Source: Clostridiales bacterium
GTDB taxonomy: Bacteria > Bacillota > Clostridia > Oscillospirales > Oscillospiraceae
Assembly (NCBI GenBank): GCA_012520395.1
Contig: JAAYOL010000072.1
Location: 1-34,513, forward strand
Direction: 5' to 3'
DNA: 34,513 nt
Translations under genes and position numbers: made by a program
The notes under the pieces: model-generated
Told to the model about the DNA's origin: nothing
Database searches by the model: none
The model's input: the letters and a program-made list of their open reading frames with translations, nothing else
Shown: piece after piece, positions 1-7,804 of the stretch
Numbering within the stretch: position 1 is the first letter of the stretch
Layout: each line of letters opens with the position of its first letter

Positions 1-472
1 GGACGCTCTTTACAAGCCCTTCGTCCAGCGCCTCGGCGCTACAGAAGCCAAGCTCCTTGAACAGCTTTCCAAGCAGGACAATGTTGCCGAGCCCCTTCAG
101 GCCGTTATCCTCGGCGAGCTTTGTCGCAGGAACATAAAAAACGTTTATGTCCGTGCGCTCGACCTTCTTCGATATCATGAAGCTGTCGACTATGACGGTG
201 CCTCCGGTCTTTACGGTATTTATGAACTTGTCAAGAGAGGGCAGGTTCATTGCTATGAGGGCATTTGGCGAGAGGACGAGGGGTGAGCCGATGGGTCTAT
301 CGCTTACGCAGACACTACAGTTTGCCGTGCCGCCGCGCATCTCCGGGCCGTAGGACGGAAGCCATGAAATCTCGCGGCCCTCTACAAGACCGGCATAGGC
401 TGCCACCTTGCCCGCGAAAAGAAGTCCCTGACCGCCGAAACCGGCGAGAATAAGATTAAGATCAGGTCTCAT
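1..472 (-). CDS. 2-oxoacid:ferredoxin oxidoreductase, gamma subunit (partial)
   Basis: About 157 N-terminal residues are present and the C-terminus runs off the left edge of the window. The protein begins [16 protein letters not shown]; the glycine-rich stretch at residues 11-16 and the later [13 protein letters not shown] segment are typical of the gamma (KorC/VorC-type) subunit of 2-oxoacid:ferredoxin oxidoreductases. In this family the subunit works with the alpha and beta subunits and a small ferredoxin to decarboxylate a 2-oxoacid with CoA and reduce ferredoxin. The start ATG overlaps the stop of the beta subunit as ATGA, which points to translational coupling. The substrate cannot be read from the sequence. 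Confidence 0.9.
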   Translation of the reverse strand, partial: MRPDLNLILAGFGGQGLLFAGKVAAYAGLVEGREISWLPSYGPEMRGGTANCSVCVSDRPIGSPLVLSPNALIAMNLPSLDKFINTVKTGGTVIVDSFMISKKVERTDINVFYVPATKLAEDNGLKGLGNIVLLGKLFKELGFCSAEALDEGLVKSV

Positions 473-1224
473 TTTTTCTCTCCCCCTTCGCTGATGTCCT
501 TATATACCCCTAGCGGATAGTAGGGGAGCATATTGTTGCGCATCCACTCAAGGGCCTCGTTGGGCGAGAGCCCCCAGTTGGTGGGGCAGGAGGAGATAAT
601 CTCGACAATTGAATATCCCAGGCCCTTGACCTGGTTTTCAAAGGCCTTTTTGATAGCCTTTTTTGCAATATTTACGTTTCTCACGGAATCGACTGTCACA
701 CGCTGAGCCAGGGCAACTCCGTCGAGCGTCGCGAGCATTTCGCAAACGCGAATCGGGTAACCGGCCGTATTGATATCTCTGCCGTAGGGACTGGTCTGAG
801 TGACCTGTCCGGGCAGGGAGGTGGGGGCCATCTGGCCACCTGTCATGCCGTAAATGGCATTGTTGACAAAGATTACGGTAATATTTTCACCCCGGGTTGC
901 TGCATGAACGGTCTCGCACATGCCGATTGCGGCAAGGTCGCCGTCGCCCTGATAGGTGAAGATGATGTTGTCCGGGCAGGCTCTTTTAAGGCCCGTTGCT
1001 ACTGCCGGCGCGCGGCCGTGGGCCGCCTCGACCATATCACAGGCGAAATAATCGTAGGCCATAACCGAGCAGCCGACGGGGGCGACTCCTACCGTGCGTC
1101 CCTCAATGTCGAGCTCGTCTATCGCCTCCGCGACAAGCCTGTGAATAATGCCGTGTGTGCAGCCGGGGCAGTAATGCATCGACATGTCCGTAAGGGCCTT
1201 AGGTTTTTTAAATACAACAGCCAT
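469..1224 (-). CDS. 2-oxoacid:ferredoxin oxidoreductase, beta (TPP-binding) subunit
   Basis: The 251-residue protein is the thiamine-diphosphate-binding subunit. Visible motifs are CPGC at residues 19-22, the GDGD magnesium/TPP motif at 93-96 followed by the NN pair at 121-122, and YGMTGGQ at 125-131. The length is normal for the short beta subunits of KOR/VOR enzymes. Its ATG shares one base with the stop of the alpha subunit, and a GGAGGTG ribosome site lies inside the end of that gene. Family knowledge places it at the catalytic centre of CoA-dependent oxidative decarboxylation of a 2-oxoacid in the cytoplasm. Whether the substrate is a branched-chain 2-oxoacid or 2-oxoglutarate is inference. 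Confidence 0.93.
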   Translation of the reverse strand: MAVVFKKPKALTDMSMHYCPGCTHGIIHRLVAEAIDELDIEGRTVGVAPVGCSVMAYDYFACDMVEAAHGRAPAVATGLKRACPDNIIFTYQGDGDLAAIGMCETVHAATRGENITVIFVNNAIYGMTGGQMAPTSLPGQVTQTSPYGRDINTAGYPIRVCEMLATLDGVALAQRVTVDSVRNVNIAKKAIKKAFENQVKGLGYSIVEIISSCPTNWGLSPNEALEWMRNNMLPYYPLGVYKDISEGGEKK

Positions 1225-2288
1225 TATTTTGCACCTCCGAGGATTGCTTTTACTTCGACAAGGACCTCATCGGGCGTCGGGATGATGCCGCCGGTACGTC
1301 CCTTGAAATACACGGGTTTTCTGCCGTTTACAACGAGCCTCACGTCTTCCACCATCTGTCCCATGCTCATCTCTACGGTGAGGAGGGCTTTTGCGGTACT
1401 CGCAGCTTTGTCTATAAATTTTTCGGGGAAGGGCCAGAGAGTGATGGGGCGGATAAGTCCTACCTTTAGACCCTCCTCGCGCGCGGTGTTGACGACGCTG
1501 CGGCAGATACGGGAGGAGGCGCCATAGGCTACGAGCACAAGCTCGGCATCGTCCGTCATGTACTCCTCGGCGCGCTGCTCCTCCTTCTTGATTAAGGCGT
1601 AGCGCTCGAAACGCTTGTCCACCGTATACTCCAGCTTGTGCGGGTCAAGGAACAGGGAGTTAGTTATATTGTGTGGGCGCTTATTCCTGTGACCGTTTGT
1701 GGCCCAGGGCTTCTCTATGGGTGCCTTATCGGTTTTCTCGGGCAGAACCACGGGCTCCATCATCTGACCGAGCATACCGTCTGAGAATATCATCGCGGGC
1801 ATGCGGTACTTATCGCCCAAATCAAAGGCCAGGGAAACCAGGTCAACTGCCTCCTGAACCGTGGAGGGGGCGAGCACTAGTATGTGGAAGTCACCGTGAC
1901 CGGTCGCCTTTGTGGCCTGCCAGTAATCGGCCTGCGAGGGCTGTATTCCGCCGAGTCCGGGGCCGCCGCGCTGCACGTTGATGATAACTGCGGGCAGGTC
2001 ACAGCCTGCGAGGTAGGAAATACCCTCGGATTTGAGGCTTATTCCTGGGGAGGAGGAACTTGTCATGGCGCGGACGCCCGCAGAGGCGGCGCCGAGTACC
2101 ATATTGATAGCGGCAATCTCAGATTCAGCCTGGAGAAAGGTTCCGCCTATTTTGGGCAGCTTTTTAGCCATATAAGCCGCAACTTCGGTCTGCGGCGTTA
2201 TCGGATAACCGAAGAAATGGCGGCAGCCGGCACAGATGGCGGCTTCCGCAAGGGCCTCGTTGCCCTTCATCAGAACTTTTTCAGCCAT
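1224..2288 (-). CDS. vorB: 2-oxoacid:ferredoxin oxidoreductase, alpha subunit (VorB/KorA type)
   Basis: The 354-residue protein carries the pyrimidine-binding signature GYPITPQTE at residues 27-35, the [10 protein letters not shown] segment, the [11 protein letters not shown] stretch at 76-86, and the [13 protein letters not shown] segment around 107-119. All are typical of alpha subunits of 2-oxoacid:ferredoxin oxidoreductases. It closely resembles clostridial proteins usually named 3-methyl-2-oxobutanoate dehydrogenase subunit VorB, so the enzyme may act on branched-chain 2-oxoacids. The order ferredoxin-alpha-beta-gamma is the standard operon arrangement. An AGGA ribosome site lies 13 bases before the ATG, a rather long spacing. 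The symbol is a best guess because substrate specificity is not visible. Confidence 0.9.
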   Translation of the reverse strand: MAEKVLMKGNEALAEAAICAGCRHFFGYPITPQTEVAAYMAKKLPKIGGTFLQAESEIAAINMVLGAASAGVRAMTSSSSPGISLKSEGISYLAGCDLPAVIINVQRGGPGLGGIQPSQADYWQATKATGHGDFHILVLAPSTVQEAVDLVSLAFDLGDKYRMPAMIFSDGMLGQMMEPVVLPEKTDKAPIEKPWATNGHRNKRPHNITNSLFLDPHKLEYTVDKRFERYALIKKEEQRAEEYMTDDAELVLVAYGASSRICRSVVNTAREEGLKVGLIRPITLWPFPEKFIDKAASTAKALLTVEMSMGQMVEDVRLVVNGRKPVYFKGRTGGIIPTPDEVLVEVKAILGGAK

Positions 2289-2313
2289 TATGTATATTCA
2301 ATCCTTTCCTGGT

Positions 2314-2520
2314 TTATCGTTCTACGGTGATGGCAACGTCGGGGCACATTATTGCGCAGAAGGCGCAGCCGGTGCACTTCGACTCGTCTGTCTGCTCGGC
2401 GGGGTGGTAACCCTTTGCGTTAATTCTGTCGGGCGAAAGGGCGATAATTCCCTTCGGGCAAGCCTTGACACAGAGCTCACAGCCTTTGCAAACGTTTTCG
2501 TTCACGGTGATTTTCGCCAT
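2314..2520 (-). CDS. 2[4Fe-4S] ferredoxin subunit of the 2-oxoacid oxidoreductase
   Basis: A 68-residue ferredoxin with two complete CxxCxxCxxxCP motifs: cysteines at 11, 14, 17 and 21, and at 49, 52, 55 and 59. Each set can bind a [4Fe-4S] cluster. It is the delta subunit that carries electrons out of the oxidoreductase encoded just downstream (25-base gap). I chose the ATG at 2520 because AGAAAGGA lies 9 bases before it. An in-frame TTG at 2529 directly abuts that AGGA and so cannot be served by it. The gene sits 37 bases after the stop of the P-loop ATPase, so it is probably transcribed with it. Confidence 0.93.
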   Translation of the reverse strand: MAKITVNENVCKGCELCVKACPKGIIALSPDRINAKGYHPAEQTDESKCTGCAFCAIMCPDVAITVER

Positions 2521-2557
2521 AAGTAACAATCCTTTCTATTCTCGGTGGTTTGCGGGG

Positions 2558-3220
2558 TCAGCTGCCCCAGGGAGTTTTTACATATATATCTATCGGATAA
2601 ATCCGCTCAATATCAATTTGTCCGGCGATTTCTCTCGGCGCGGTGGTAAACCTGAGCGGCAGATTGAGCGCCGCCGCCGTTTCGCGGGCAAAGTCCATGG
2701 AGCCGAGTATTGTCTCCGGCCCTGTGTACTGCTTCAGGTGGGAGTTATTCACGATGCCCGTAGCGCTAAGCCTTGAAGCCCTCTCAATTTCTCTTAAAAT
2801 GGCTGAGGCCGTCTCGGCCTCGGAGGCAAGAGGGCGGTATCGGTTTATGACATACAGCATATCGTAATTAAGCTGCTTTATTTTGGCGGAGAAGCTGCCA
2901 AGGGCCGTCGCGCCTACATCGTCGCCCCCGGCGTCGATTATTACCCTGTCCTCGGTGTCGAAAATCCGGAATATCTCCGGGCTCAGGGAGGGCGTGTCCA
3001 AGGTGGTGTTTGCAAAGGAGGGGGCAATCATGGTAATACCGTATTCGTTTAAAAGCGGAAGGTATTCCGACGAACGAAAATACGGGTTTACAATGTCCAT
3101 ATCCACAAGGGTGACCTTTTCCCCGCGTCTGGCCGCGTCAATGGCAAGATTAAGGGAGAGATTGGTCTTGCCGCAGCCGTAATGACCGCAGATTATCGTA
3201 AAGCGTTTAATTGATGGCAA
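2558..3220 (-). CDS. ParA/MinD-type P-loop ATPase upstream of the 2-oxoacid oxidoreductase
   Basis: A 220-residue soluble protein with a P-loop GHYGCGKTN at residues 12-20, a switch-like VDMDIVNPYFRSSE segment at 39-52 and a Walker-B-like IIDAGGD at 95-100. This is the SIMIBI (ParA/MinD/CooC-like) ATPase fold. It starts at TTG 3220, with AAGGAGGG a few bases upstream and no better ATG. It has its own sigma-A-like promoter and leads the operon that continues into ferredoxin and the VOR subunits. The partner is unknown. Relatives include partition, septum-positioning and metal-centre maturation ATPases; the context suggests a helper of the oxidoreductase or of its iron-sulfur clusters, but that is inference. 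Confidence 0.85.
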   Translation of the reverse strand: MPSIKRFTIICGHYGCGKTNLSLNLAIDAARRGEKVTLVDMDIVNPYFRSSEYLPLLNEYGITMIAPSFANTTLDTPSLSPEIFRIFDTEDRVIIDAGGDDVGATALGSFSAKIKQLNYDMLYVINRYRPLASEAETASAILREIERASRLSATGIVNNSHLKQYTGPETILGSMDFARETAAALNLPLRFTTAPREIAGQIDIERIYPIDIYVKTPWGS

Positions 3221-3246
3221 GCCTATCCCTCCTTGGCTATTCTAAA

Positions 3247-3275
3247 ATAGTATCACAATTTGGCCCTGTTATCAA
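3247..3275 (-). promoter_or_regulatory. Sigma-A-like promoter of the ATPase-ferredoxin-VOR operon
   Basis: On the minus strand, TTGATA (3275-3270) is followed after exactly 17 bases by TACTAT (3252-3247). A TGA triplet immediately before the -10 makes it an extended -10. It lies 27 bases before the TTG start at 3220. Confidence 0.6.
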
Positions 3276-3352
3276 CAAAGCCAAGGGCATTGGTGTTGGA
3301 AATATTTCGGATAAAAGGGTTTATATATAAGAGAAAATGCGAGTATAAGAGA

Positions 3353-3378
3353 ACCCGCACCGGGAGACCGATGCGGGT
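3353..3378 (-). terminator. Hairpin terminator after the CNNM gene pair
   Basis: A 7-bp perfect stem (ACCCGCA with TGCGGGT) encloses a 12-base loop, about 20 bases past the stop at 3397. Only a short, interrupted T-rich run (TTCTCTTATA) follows on the minus strand, so termination may be partial. Confidence 0.45.
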
Positions 3379-3396
3379 CCCTAAAACTATTCGGAC

Positions 3397-4668
3397 TCAA
3401 TCCTCGCCGATTTTCTCATTGTTTACTATATCTACACGCAGCTTTTCAACCCGCATAGACTCGGCCGCGAGGATGGTAATCGTGAGGTTTTCGTAATCAA
3501 ATTTGTCGCCCGGGACAGGGAAGCGGTCGAGCATTTCAACGGCCCAGCCTCCGACAGTCGTATATTCGCTGTCGAAGCCTCTGAAGTTGAGGTCCAGAAT
3601 ATCGAACATATCATGGATGTTCATTCCGCCGGCAACCTCGAAGCTGTCCTCGCTTAGCTTTACAATGTCCTCCTCCACATCATCACTCTCGTCAAATATC
3701 TCGCCTACAATCTCCTCCATGATGTCCTCAAGAGTGAGGATGCCCATAGTGCCTCCAAATTCGTCAATGACCACAGCCATTTGCAGCTGGGTGTCGCGGA
3801 ATTCCTTGAGAATTGATGAGATGTTACGCGTCATGTGGACAAAAACAGCGGGCGTCAGCATTTCTCTTATATTGACCTCGCCGCCGGAAATGACCGCCTT
3901 AATTAGCTTTTTGGTAGAGAGAACACCTATTATATTGTCGATGCTGTCCTCGTAGACGGGTATTCGGGAGTAGCTTAGAAATTCGCTGTCGTTTAGAATC
4001 TCAGAGATGTCGTTTTCTATGTTAAAGGCCGCCACGTCGACGCGGGGAGTGAGTATTTCCCTGGCCGTCACGTCGGAAAACTCAATGGCGGAGCGTATAA
4101 GGTCGCCCTCACGCTCGGTAAAGATGCCCTCATCCTCTATGGATTCGAGTATGTGCACAAGCTCCTCATCCGTGACAGAGGGCTCGGCGTTTTTGGGTGT
4201 CCAGAGGGGGGAGAGCCAGCTCACAAAGGCGTTAACCGCGGCTGTTACGGGGGCAAATAAAGCCATGGTGAAGCGCACCGGCTTAGCCGTGCGGTACACT
4301 ATCGGGTCCGGGCGCTCATAGGCCAGGATCTTTGGCAGGATATCGCCGAAAATAAGGATGAGCACTGTTGCTCCCACGCCGGCTATAAGCTCTGCATGGT
4401 TCGGAAAAAGACCGTCGGACACTATGGTGGCTACCGACGAAAACGCGATATTGGCGAGATTGTTTCCTATTAAAACCGTCGCGAGGAAGCGCGGAAAATT
4501 CTCTGATATATAATCTGCCAGCACAGCGCGCTTGTCTCCGTCAAGAGCCGCACGCTTGATGCGCAGCTTGTTTGAGGCGGCAAAGGCCGTCTCTGCCACA
4601 GAGAAAAATGATGAGCAGGAAACCAAAATAAGCATCAGCAAAAGATACGGCCAGTAATAAGCTAACAT
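3397..4668 (-). CDS. CNNM/CorB-type membrane protein with DUF21, CBS pair and CorC_HlyC domain
   Basis: The 423-residue protein has the full layout of the family once called hemolysin C/TlyC. An N-terminal DUF21 membrane domain comprises several hydrophobic segments, the first at about residues 4-30 and ending in the SVAETAF motif. Two CBS domains follow at about 195-315 (for example the VVIDEFGGTMGILTLEDIMEEIVGEI stretch, which ends the second CBS). A C-terminal CorC_HlyC domain lies at about 330-415. Characterised relatives (CNNM/CorB, YhdP, MpfA) are linked to magnesium efflux. The ATG overlaps the end of the paralogue upstream by 7 bases and has GGAGG 7 bases before it, so the two are co-translated. 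Transport substrate is inferred from family. Confidence 0.88.
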   Translation of the reverse strand: MLAYYWPYLLLMLILVSCSSFFSVAETAFAASNKLRIKRAALDGDKRAVLADYISENFPRFLATVLIGNNLANIAFSSVATIVSDGLFPNHAELIAGVGATVLILIFGDILPKILAYERPDPIVYRTAKPVRFTMALFAPVTAAVNAFVSWLSPLWTPKNAEPSVTDEELVHILESIEDEGIFTEREGDLIRSAIEFSDVTAREILTPRVDVAAFNIENDISEILNDSEFLSYSRIPVYEDSIDNIIGVLSTKKLIKAVISGGEVNIREMLTPAVFVHMTRNISSILKEFRDTQLQMAVVIDEFGGTMGILTLEDIMEEIVGEIFDESDDVEEDIVKLSEDSFEVAGGMNIHDMFDILDLNFRGFDSEYTTVGGWAVEMLDRFPVPGDKFDYENLTITILAAESMRVEKLRVDIVNNEKIGED

Positions 4669-5693
4669 GTCGGCGCCTCCTTTCCGAGAGAAGGCACTAT
4701 CGGCACGTCGTCTTCGTCGTATATTTCACCAAAAAGCTCTTCGAGCACGTCCTCCATCGTGACAAAGCCAAGCGCCCTGCCCAGCTCGTCCGTAACTATC
4801 GCAATGTGAGTCCTCCTCCGACCCAGACCCTCAAAAAGAGCGTCAAGCTTCATATCGGGGTGGATGTAGTACGGAGGGGTGATTGCGGATTTGAGCTTGA
4901 GGGGCTTGCCGTGCAGTATTCCCAGTAAATAATCCTTTGAATGCAAAATACCAACTATTTTTTCAGGGGTGCCGAGATAGACCGGAATACGGGAGTATTT
5001 TTCAGACAGAAGCTTTTCCCGGACCGTCTCCCGGTCCTCGTTTATCTCTATTGCGACCATCTTGGAGAGCGGCAGCATAATGCTCCCGGCGCTTGTGTCT
5101 GAAAAGACGACCGCGGATTTTATAAGCTCGCTTTCCTCACGCTCTATCAGACCCTCCTCCTCGATGTTCTCAATGATAGTCTGGAACTCGTCCTCAGTGA
5201 GCGAGGGGGCGGCCTCGTCCTTTATAAGCAGCTTTTTGACGAGGTTGCCGAGCCGGGAAAAAAACAGGGTGAAGGGCGTAAGTACGATAAGCAGAGCGTA
5301 AATTGGCAGGGAAGCATAGATAGCTAACACATCACTGTTGGCCTTGCCGATATTCTTCGGAATCGTCTCGGAAAACAGGAAGATAAGAACGGTGAGAACG
5401 ATCGTAACAATAATGGAGGCAACCGGACCCCAGATTTTAACAGCCAGACTGGTGGCAAGAACCGATGCCCCTATGTTGCAAGCGTTGTTTCCTATAAGAA
5501 TTGTGGTAAGGGTCTTATCAAAGTTGTTGATAATATGGACAACACGGGCGGCGCCCCTGCTGCCCTCCTCCGCTTTGCGTTTCATCCTAATTTTATTGGC
5601 GTAGGAAAAGGCTGTTTCAGTCGCTGAAAAGAAGGCGGAGAGAAGCATGAACACTAGAATCAAAATACATTGGGGTATACTGTCGTCAGGCAT
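4662..5693 (-). CDS. CNNM/CorB-type membrane protein with DUF21 and CBS pair, short form
   Basis: The 343-residue paralogue of the next gene has a DUF21 membrane domain (ILILVFMLLSAFFSATETAF at its start, further hydrophobic segments to about residue 165) and a CBS pair at about 190-330. That pair ends in VTDELGRALGFVTMEDVLEELFGEIYDED. It then stops after a short tail, so it lacks the CorC_HlyC domain carried by its partner. The first gene of the pair has a well-formed promoter upstream. GGAG lies 12 bases before the ATG, a slightly long spacing. The tandem arrangement suggests a heteromeric transporter or regulator of divalent cations, which is inference. Confidence 0.87.
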   Translation of the reverse strand: MPDDSIPQCILILVFMLLSAFFSATETAFSYANKIRMKRKAEEGSRGAARVVHIINNFDKTLTTILIGNNACNIGASVLATSLAVKIWGPVASIIVTIVLTVLIFLFSETIPKNIGKANSDVLAIYASLPIYALLIVLTPFTLFFSRLGNLVKKLLIKDEAAPSLTEDEFQTIIENIEEEGLIEREESELIKSAVVFSDTSAGSIMLPLSKMVAIEINEDRETVREKLLSEKYSRIPVYLGTPEKIVGILHSKDYLLGILHGKPLKLKSAITPPYYIHPDMKLDALFEGLGRRRTHIAIVTDELGRALGFVTMEDVLEELFGEIYDEDDVPIVPSLGKEAPTC

Positions 5694-5740
5694 CTAAAAA
5701 ATCAACTCCAAAAAAAGTATTAAATGCATTTTATCCAAGA

Positions 5741-5769
5741 ATCATACCATCTTTGTATATGAAAAGCAA
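5741..5769 (-). promoter_or_regulatory. Sigma-A-like promoter of the CNNM gene pair
   Basis: Minus strand: TTGCTT (5769-5764), a 17-base spacer ending in TGG (extended -10), then TATGAT (5746-5741). It lies about 48 bases before the ATG at 5693. Confidence 0.6.
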
Positions 5770-5795
5770 TACATTCTTGCATTTTAAAACCGGCT

Positions 5796-6017
5796 CTAAA
5801 AAACGAAATCCTCATCTGAAAGAGTGTTTTTCAAATCCAGCTTTTTAGGCTCCGGCGGACGGCGTTTGAAGGGGTCATAGCTAAACTTTGAGCAGGCACC
5901 GTCACTCCTTACGATTCCCTTCTTTATGCAGACCATTTCACCTTCGCCAATATCGGAGCCGTGGCAGCAATAGGCGCAGCAGGGCTCGATATCCTTGCGA
6001 AACAGCTTCCCGGACAT
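5796..6017 (-). CDS. Small cysteine-rich conserved protein
   Basis: A 73-residue soluble protein with cysteines at 13, 14, 17, 18, 30 and 42, arranged CCxxCC, then MVC, then GAC, followed by FSYDPFKRRPPEPKKL and an acidic end (SDEDFVF). The pattern suggests a small zinc or iron-sulfur fold. Similar short proteins with a C..C..C..C-YDPxKR-P layout occur in Oscillospiraceae, but I know of no assigned function. I chose the ATG at 6017 because AGAGGTG lies 4 bases before it. An upstream in-frame ATG at 6059 has no ribosome site. It stands alone between the CNNM pair and ylbJ on the same strand. Confidence 0.75.
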   Translation of the reverse strand: MSGKLFRKDIEPCCAYCCHGSDIGEGEMVCIKKGIVRSDGACSKFSYDPFKRRPPEPKKLDLKNTLSDEDFVF

Positions 6018-6182
6018 AGCGCACCTCTCTTTATCATATGTAGTAAAGATATATTTCATAAATTCGATGATTTAAATCCATCGCCGCCGGTTGCCCTGCA
6101 AGGGGCGAGGCGGTCGCGACATATGCTGTCTAGAGCCTGTCAAAAGATCTACTTCTTTTAAAAAAGACTCTGCTTGAAATCT

Positions 6183-6196
6183 CGCCACGCATGGCG
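6183..6196 (-). terminator. Short hairpin downstream of ylbJ
   Basis: CGCCA pairs with TGGCG around a 4-base loop, about 40 bases past the ylbJ stop. A T-run (TCTTTTTT) appears only about 16 bases further on, so this is a weak terminator candidate. The rest of the 6018-6233 gap shows no ORF and no convincing promoter. Confidence 0.25.
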
Positions 6197-6233
6197 GGAA
6201 AACTAAGTCCGTATTAATATCCACTCAATGACA

Positions 6234-7418
6234 TTATACACTATTTTTATTCAGGGTTCTATATTTTTTTCTGCAAATTACTATTGATAGTATAGAAAAT
6301 GACAAAAGAATAATAAATGCAAACACAGAGGAGATTCGAAGTGCGGTTTTAAAGTCTAGGGAAGCTATACTCTCCACCTGTCCGGCAAGATATGAGGCTA
6401 CGGGAGCGCGGAGGGAAAAGAGCTTTGTGGCCGCACCTATAAGCACAGCGGAAAAAACGCCGTGCAGCAGCTTTCCGAGAATATAGCTTTTTACCGAAAG
6501 TCCGGAGCCGCTGACAAATGAGAGCACCTGGCAGTGTATGGAAAGGCCCGCCCAGCCGAGCATAAAGGCAGCCATTGCCATCGCGCTTCCAAGGCGCACC
6601 GCGGCTGACTGAAGGCTCCACACTCCGGAGGTCAGCTCTATGATACCTATCAATACGCGCTCGCACCAGATTTGATCTATCCCAATAGGCGCAAGCAGGG
6701 TCTCTAAGGCCCCTGCCAGCCAGGAAATTATTCCGGCGGCAAAAAGCAGCTTTATTATAACTGTAAAAAGAACAACGAAGGCGCAGATGTTGAGCATAGA
6801 AGAAAAGGAGCCTGTGACGGACTGAGTAAAGGCTGTGGAATAGCTTACAGCAGTGACCCTTACTCTTCTTGCGGAGGATTTTTTTGCGCTGGTTTTACCC
6901 CATCCTCTGAAGATTATTCCGACAATCACCGATGCGAGCATGTGTACGCAGTAGAGCAGCAGCCCGACAAGACTGCTTGAGAATATACCCGCCCCGACCA
7001 CGCCGAAAATAAAGGCTGGCCCGGAGTTGTTGCAGAAGCTTAAAAGGCGCTCGGCCTCGCTTTTACCTATGCTGCCGTTTTTGTATAGGGCAATGGCCGT
7101 CTTCGCACCGACAGGATAGCCACCGATAAAGCCCAGCACGAAGGCAGCGGCGCACACTCCGCTGACGTTGAAAAGAGGGCGCATAATGGGCTCGAAAAGC
7201 CGACCCAGCTTTTCAGCGAAGCCCAGCTCCACTACAAGGGAGGACATCACAAAGAAGGGAAACAGGGAGGGGATTATTACATTGAAGCACAGCTCAAGGC
7301 CCTCCTTTGCTGCGGCGGCCGATGTATCGGAATAGTATATGAGCGCGAACATAGAGAGGGCGAGCGCCAAAAGTACGGTGCCCCGGGAAAGCCTTCTGTT
7401 AGAAATCAGTCTGTACAT
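6234..7418 (-). CDS. ylbJ: Sporulation integral membrane protein YlbJ
   Basis: The 394-residue polytopic membrane protein has the nucleoside-recognition (GATE) fold seen in YlbJ. Visible features are FNVIIPSLFPFFVMSSLVVE at about 45-64, GGYPVGAKTAI at 99-109 and FCNNSGPAFI at 128-137, with many hydrophobic segments after that. In Bacillus YlbJ is a mother-cell (sigma-E) protein needed for spore maturation and is implicated in dipicolinic acid movement. I placed the start at 7418 because GGAGGTG lies 8 bases before that ATG and the protein then begins just ahead of its first membrane helix. The same frame stays open upstream but the extra residues look non-coding. It is divergent from yqfC. 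Confidence 0.9.
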   Translation of the reverse strand: MYRLISNRRLSRGTVLLALALSMFALIYYSDTSAAAAKEGLELCFNVIIPSLFPFFVMSSLVVELGFAEKLGRLFEPIMRPLFNVSGVCAAAFVLGFIGGYPVGAKTAIALYKNGSIGKSEAERLLSFCNNSGPAFIFGVVGAGIFSSSLVGLLLYCVHMLASVIVGIIFRGWGKTSAKKSSARRVRVTAVSYSTAFTQSVTGSFSSMLNICAFVVLFTVIIKLLFAAGIISWLAGALETLLAPIGIDQIWCERVLIGIIELTSGVWSLQSAAVRLGSAMAMAAFMLGWAGLSIHCQVLSFVSGSGLSVKSYILGKLLHGVFSAVLIGAATKLFSLRAPVASYLAGQVESIASLDFKTALRISSVFAFIILLSFSILSIVICRKKYRTLNKNSV

Positions 7419-7509
7419 ATAACAGCCACCTCCGTTTCTTTTTATTTTTATGCGCCAAAGCAATTTTTTTGCTAGTCCGAGCATAAAATCCATTAAGGAG
7501 GCGATGCGG

Positions 7510-7791
7510 TTGAAATCGAGGCGCAGGGAAAGCTTGGCTGAGCGGGCGTCGGAATACTTTGATTTGCCTGGCGGCGTAGTGTCAAATATGCCCCGGATAG
7601 AAATATCAGGAGGGCGCCAGGTTCTTATAGAGAGGCACAGAGGAGTTTTGGAATACAGCAGGGAGCTCATTTCGGTGAACACCCTGAAAAGCGTTGTCCA
7701 CATACGCGGAGAAGGACTTGAAATTCGGGCAATGACAGCCGACGAGCTGCTCATAAGCGGCAGCTTCTTCGGAATTGACTTTGAAACTTAA
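7510..7791 (+). CDS. yqfC: Sporulation protein YqfC
   Basis: The 93-residue protein carries the YqfC pattern: LPGGVVSNMPRIEISGGRQV, then the HRGVLEYS and LISVNTLKSVVHIRGEGL segments, and a C-terminal ADELLISG. B. subtilis YqfC has the same length and is made in the mother cell under sigma-E. Two starts compete. TTG at 7510 lies 8 bases after AAGGAGG (7495-7501), whereas the ATG at 7504 is only 2 bases after it, so TTG is preferred. It is followed 13 bases later by yqfD, the usual partner. Confidence 0.87.
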   Translation: MKSRRRESLAERASEYFDLPGGVVSNMPRIEISGGRQVLIERHRGVLEYSRELISVNTLKSVVHIRGEGLEIRAMTADELLISGSFFGIDFET

Positions 7792-7804
7792 GGCGGGAGA
7801 TAAA

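Noticed and set aside
7482..7489. CATAAAAT as a sigma-E -10 for yqfC
   Set aside because: A start site 7 bases downstream would fall inside the ribosome site at 7495-7501, and no matching -35 is visible.
7419..7754. In-frame N-terminal extension of ylbJ
   Set aside because: It lies over the yqfC region, has no SD, and the ATG at 7418 has GGAGGTG at 8 bases and fits the family N-terminus.
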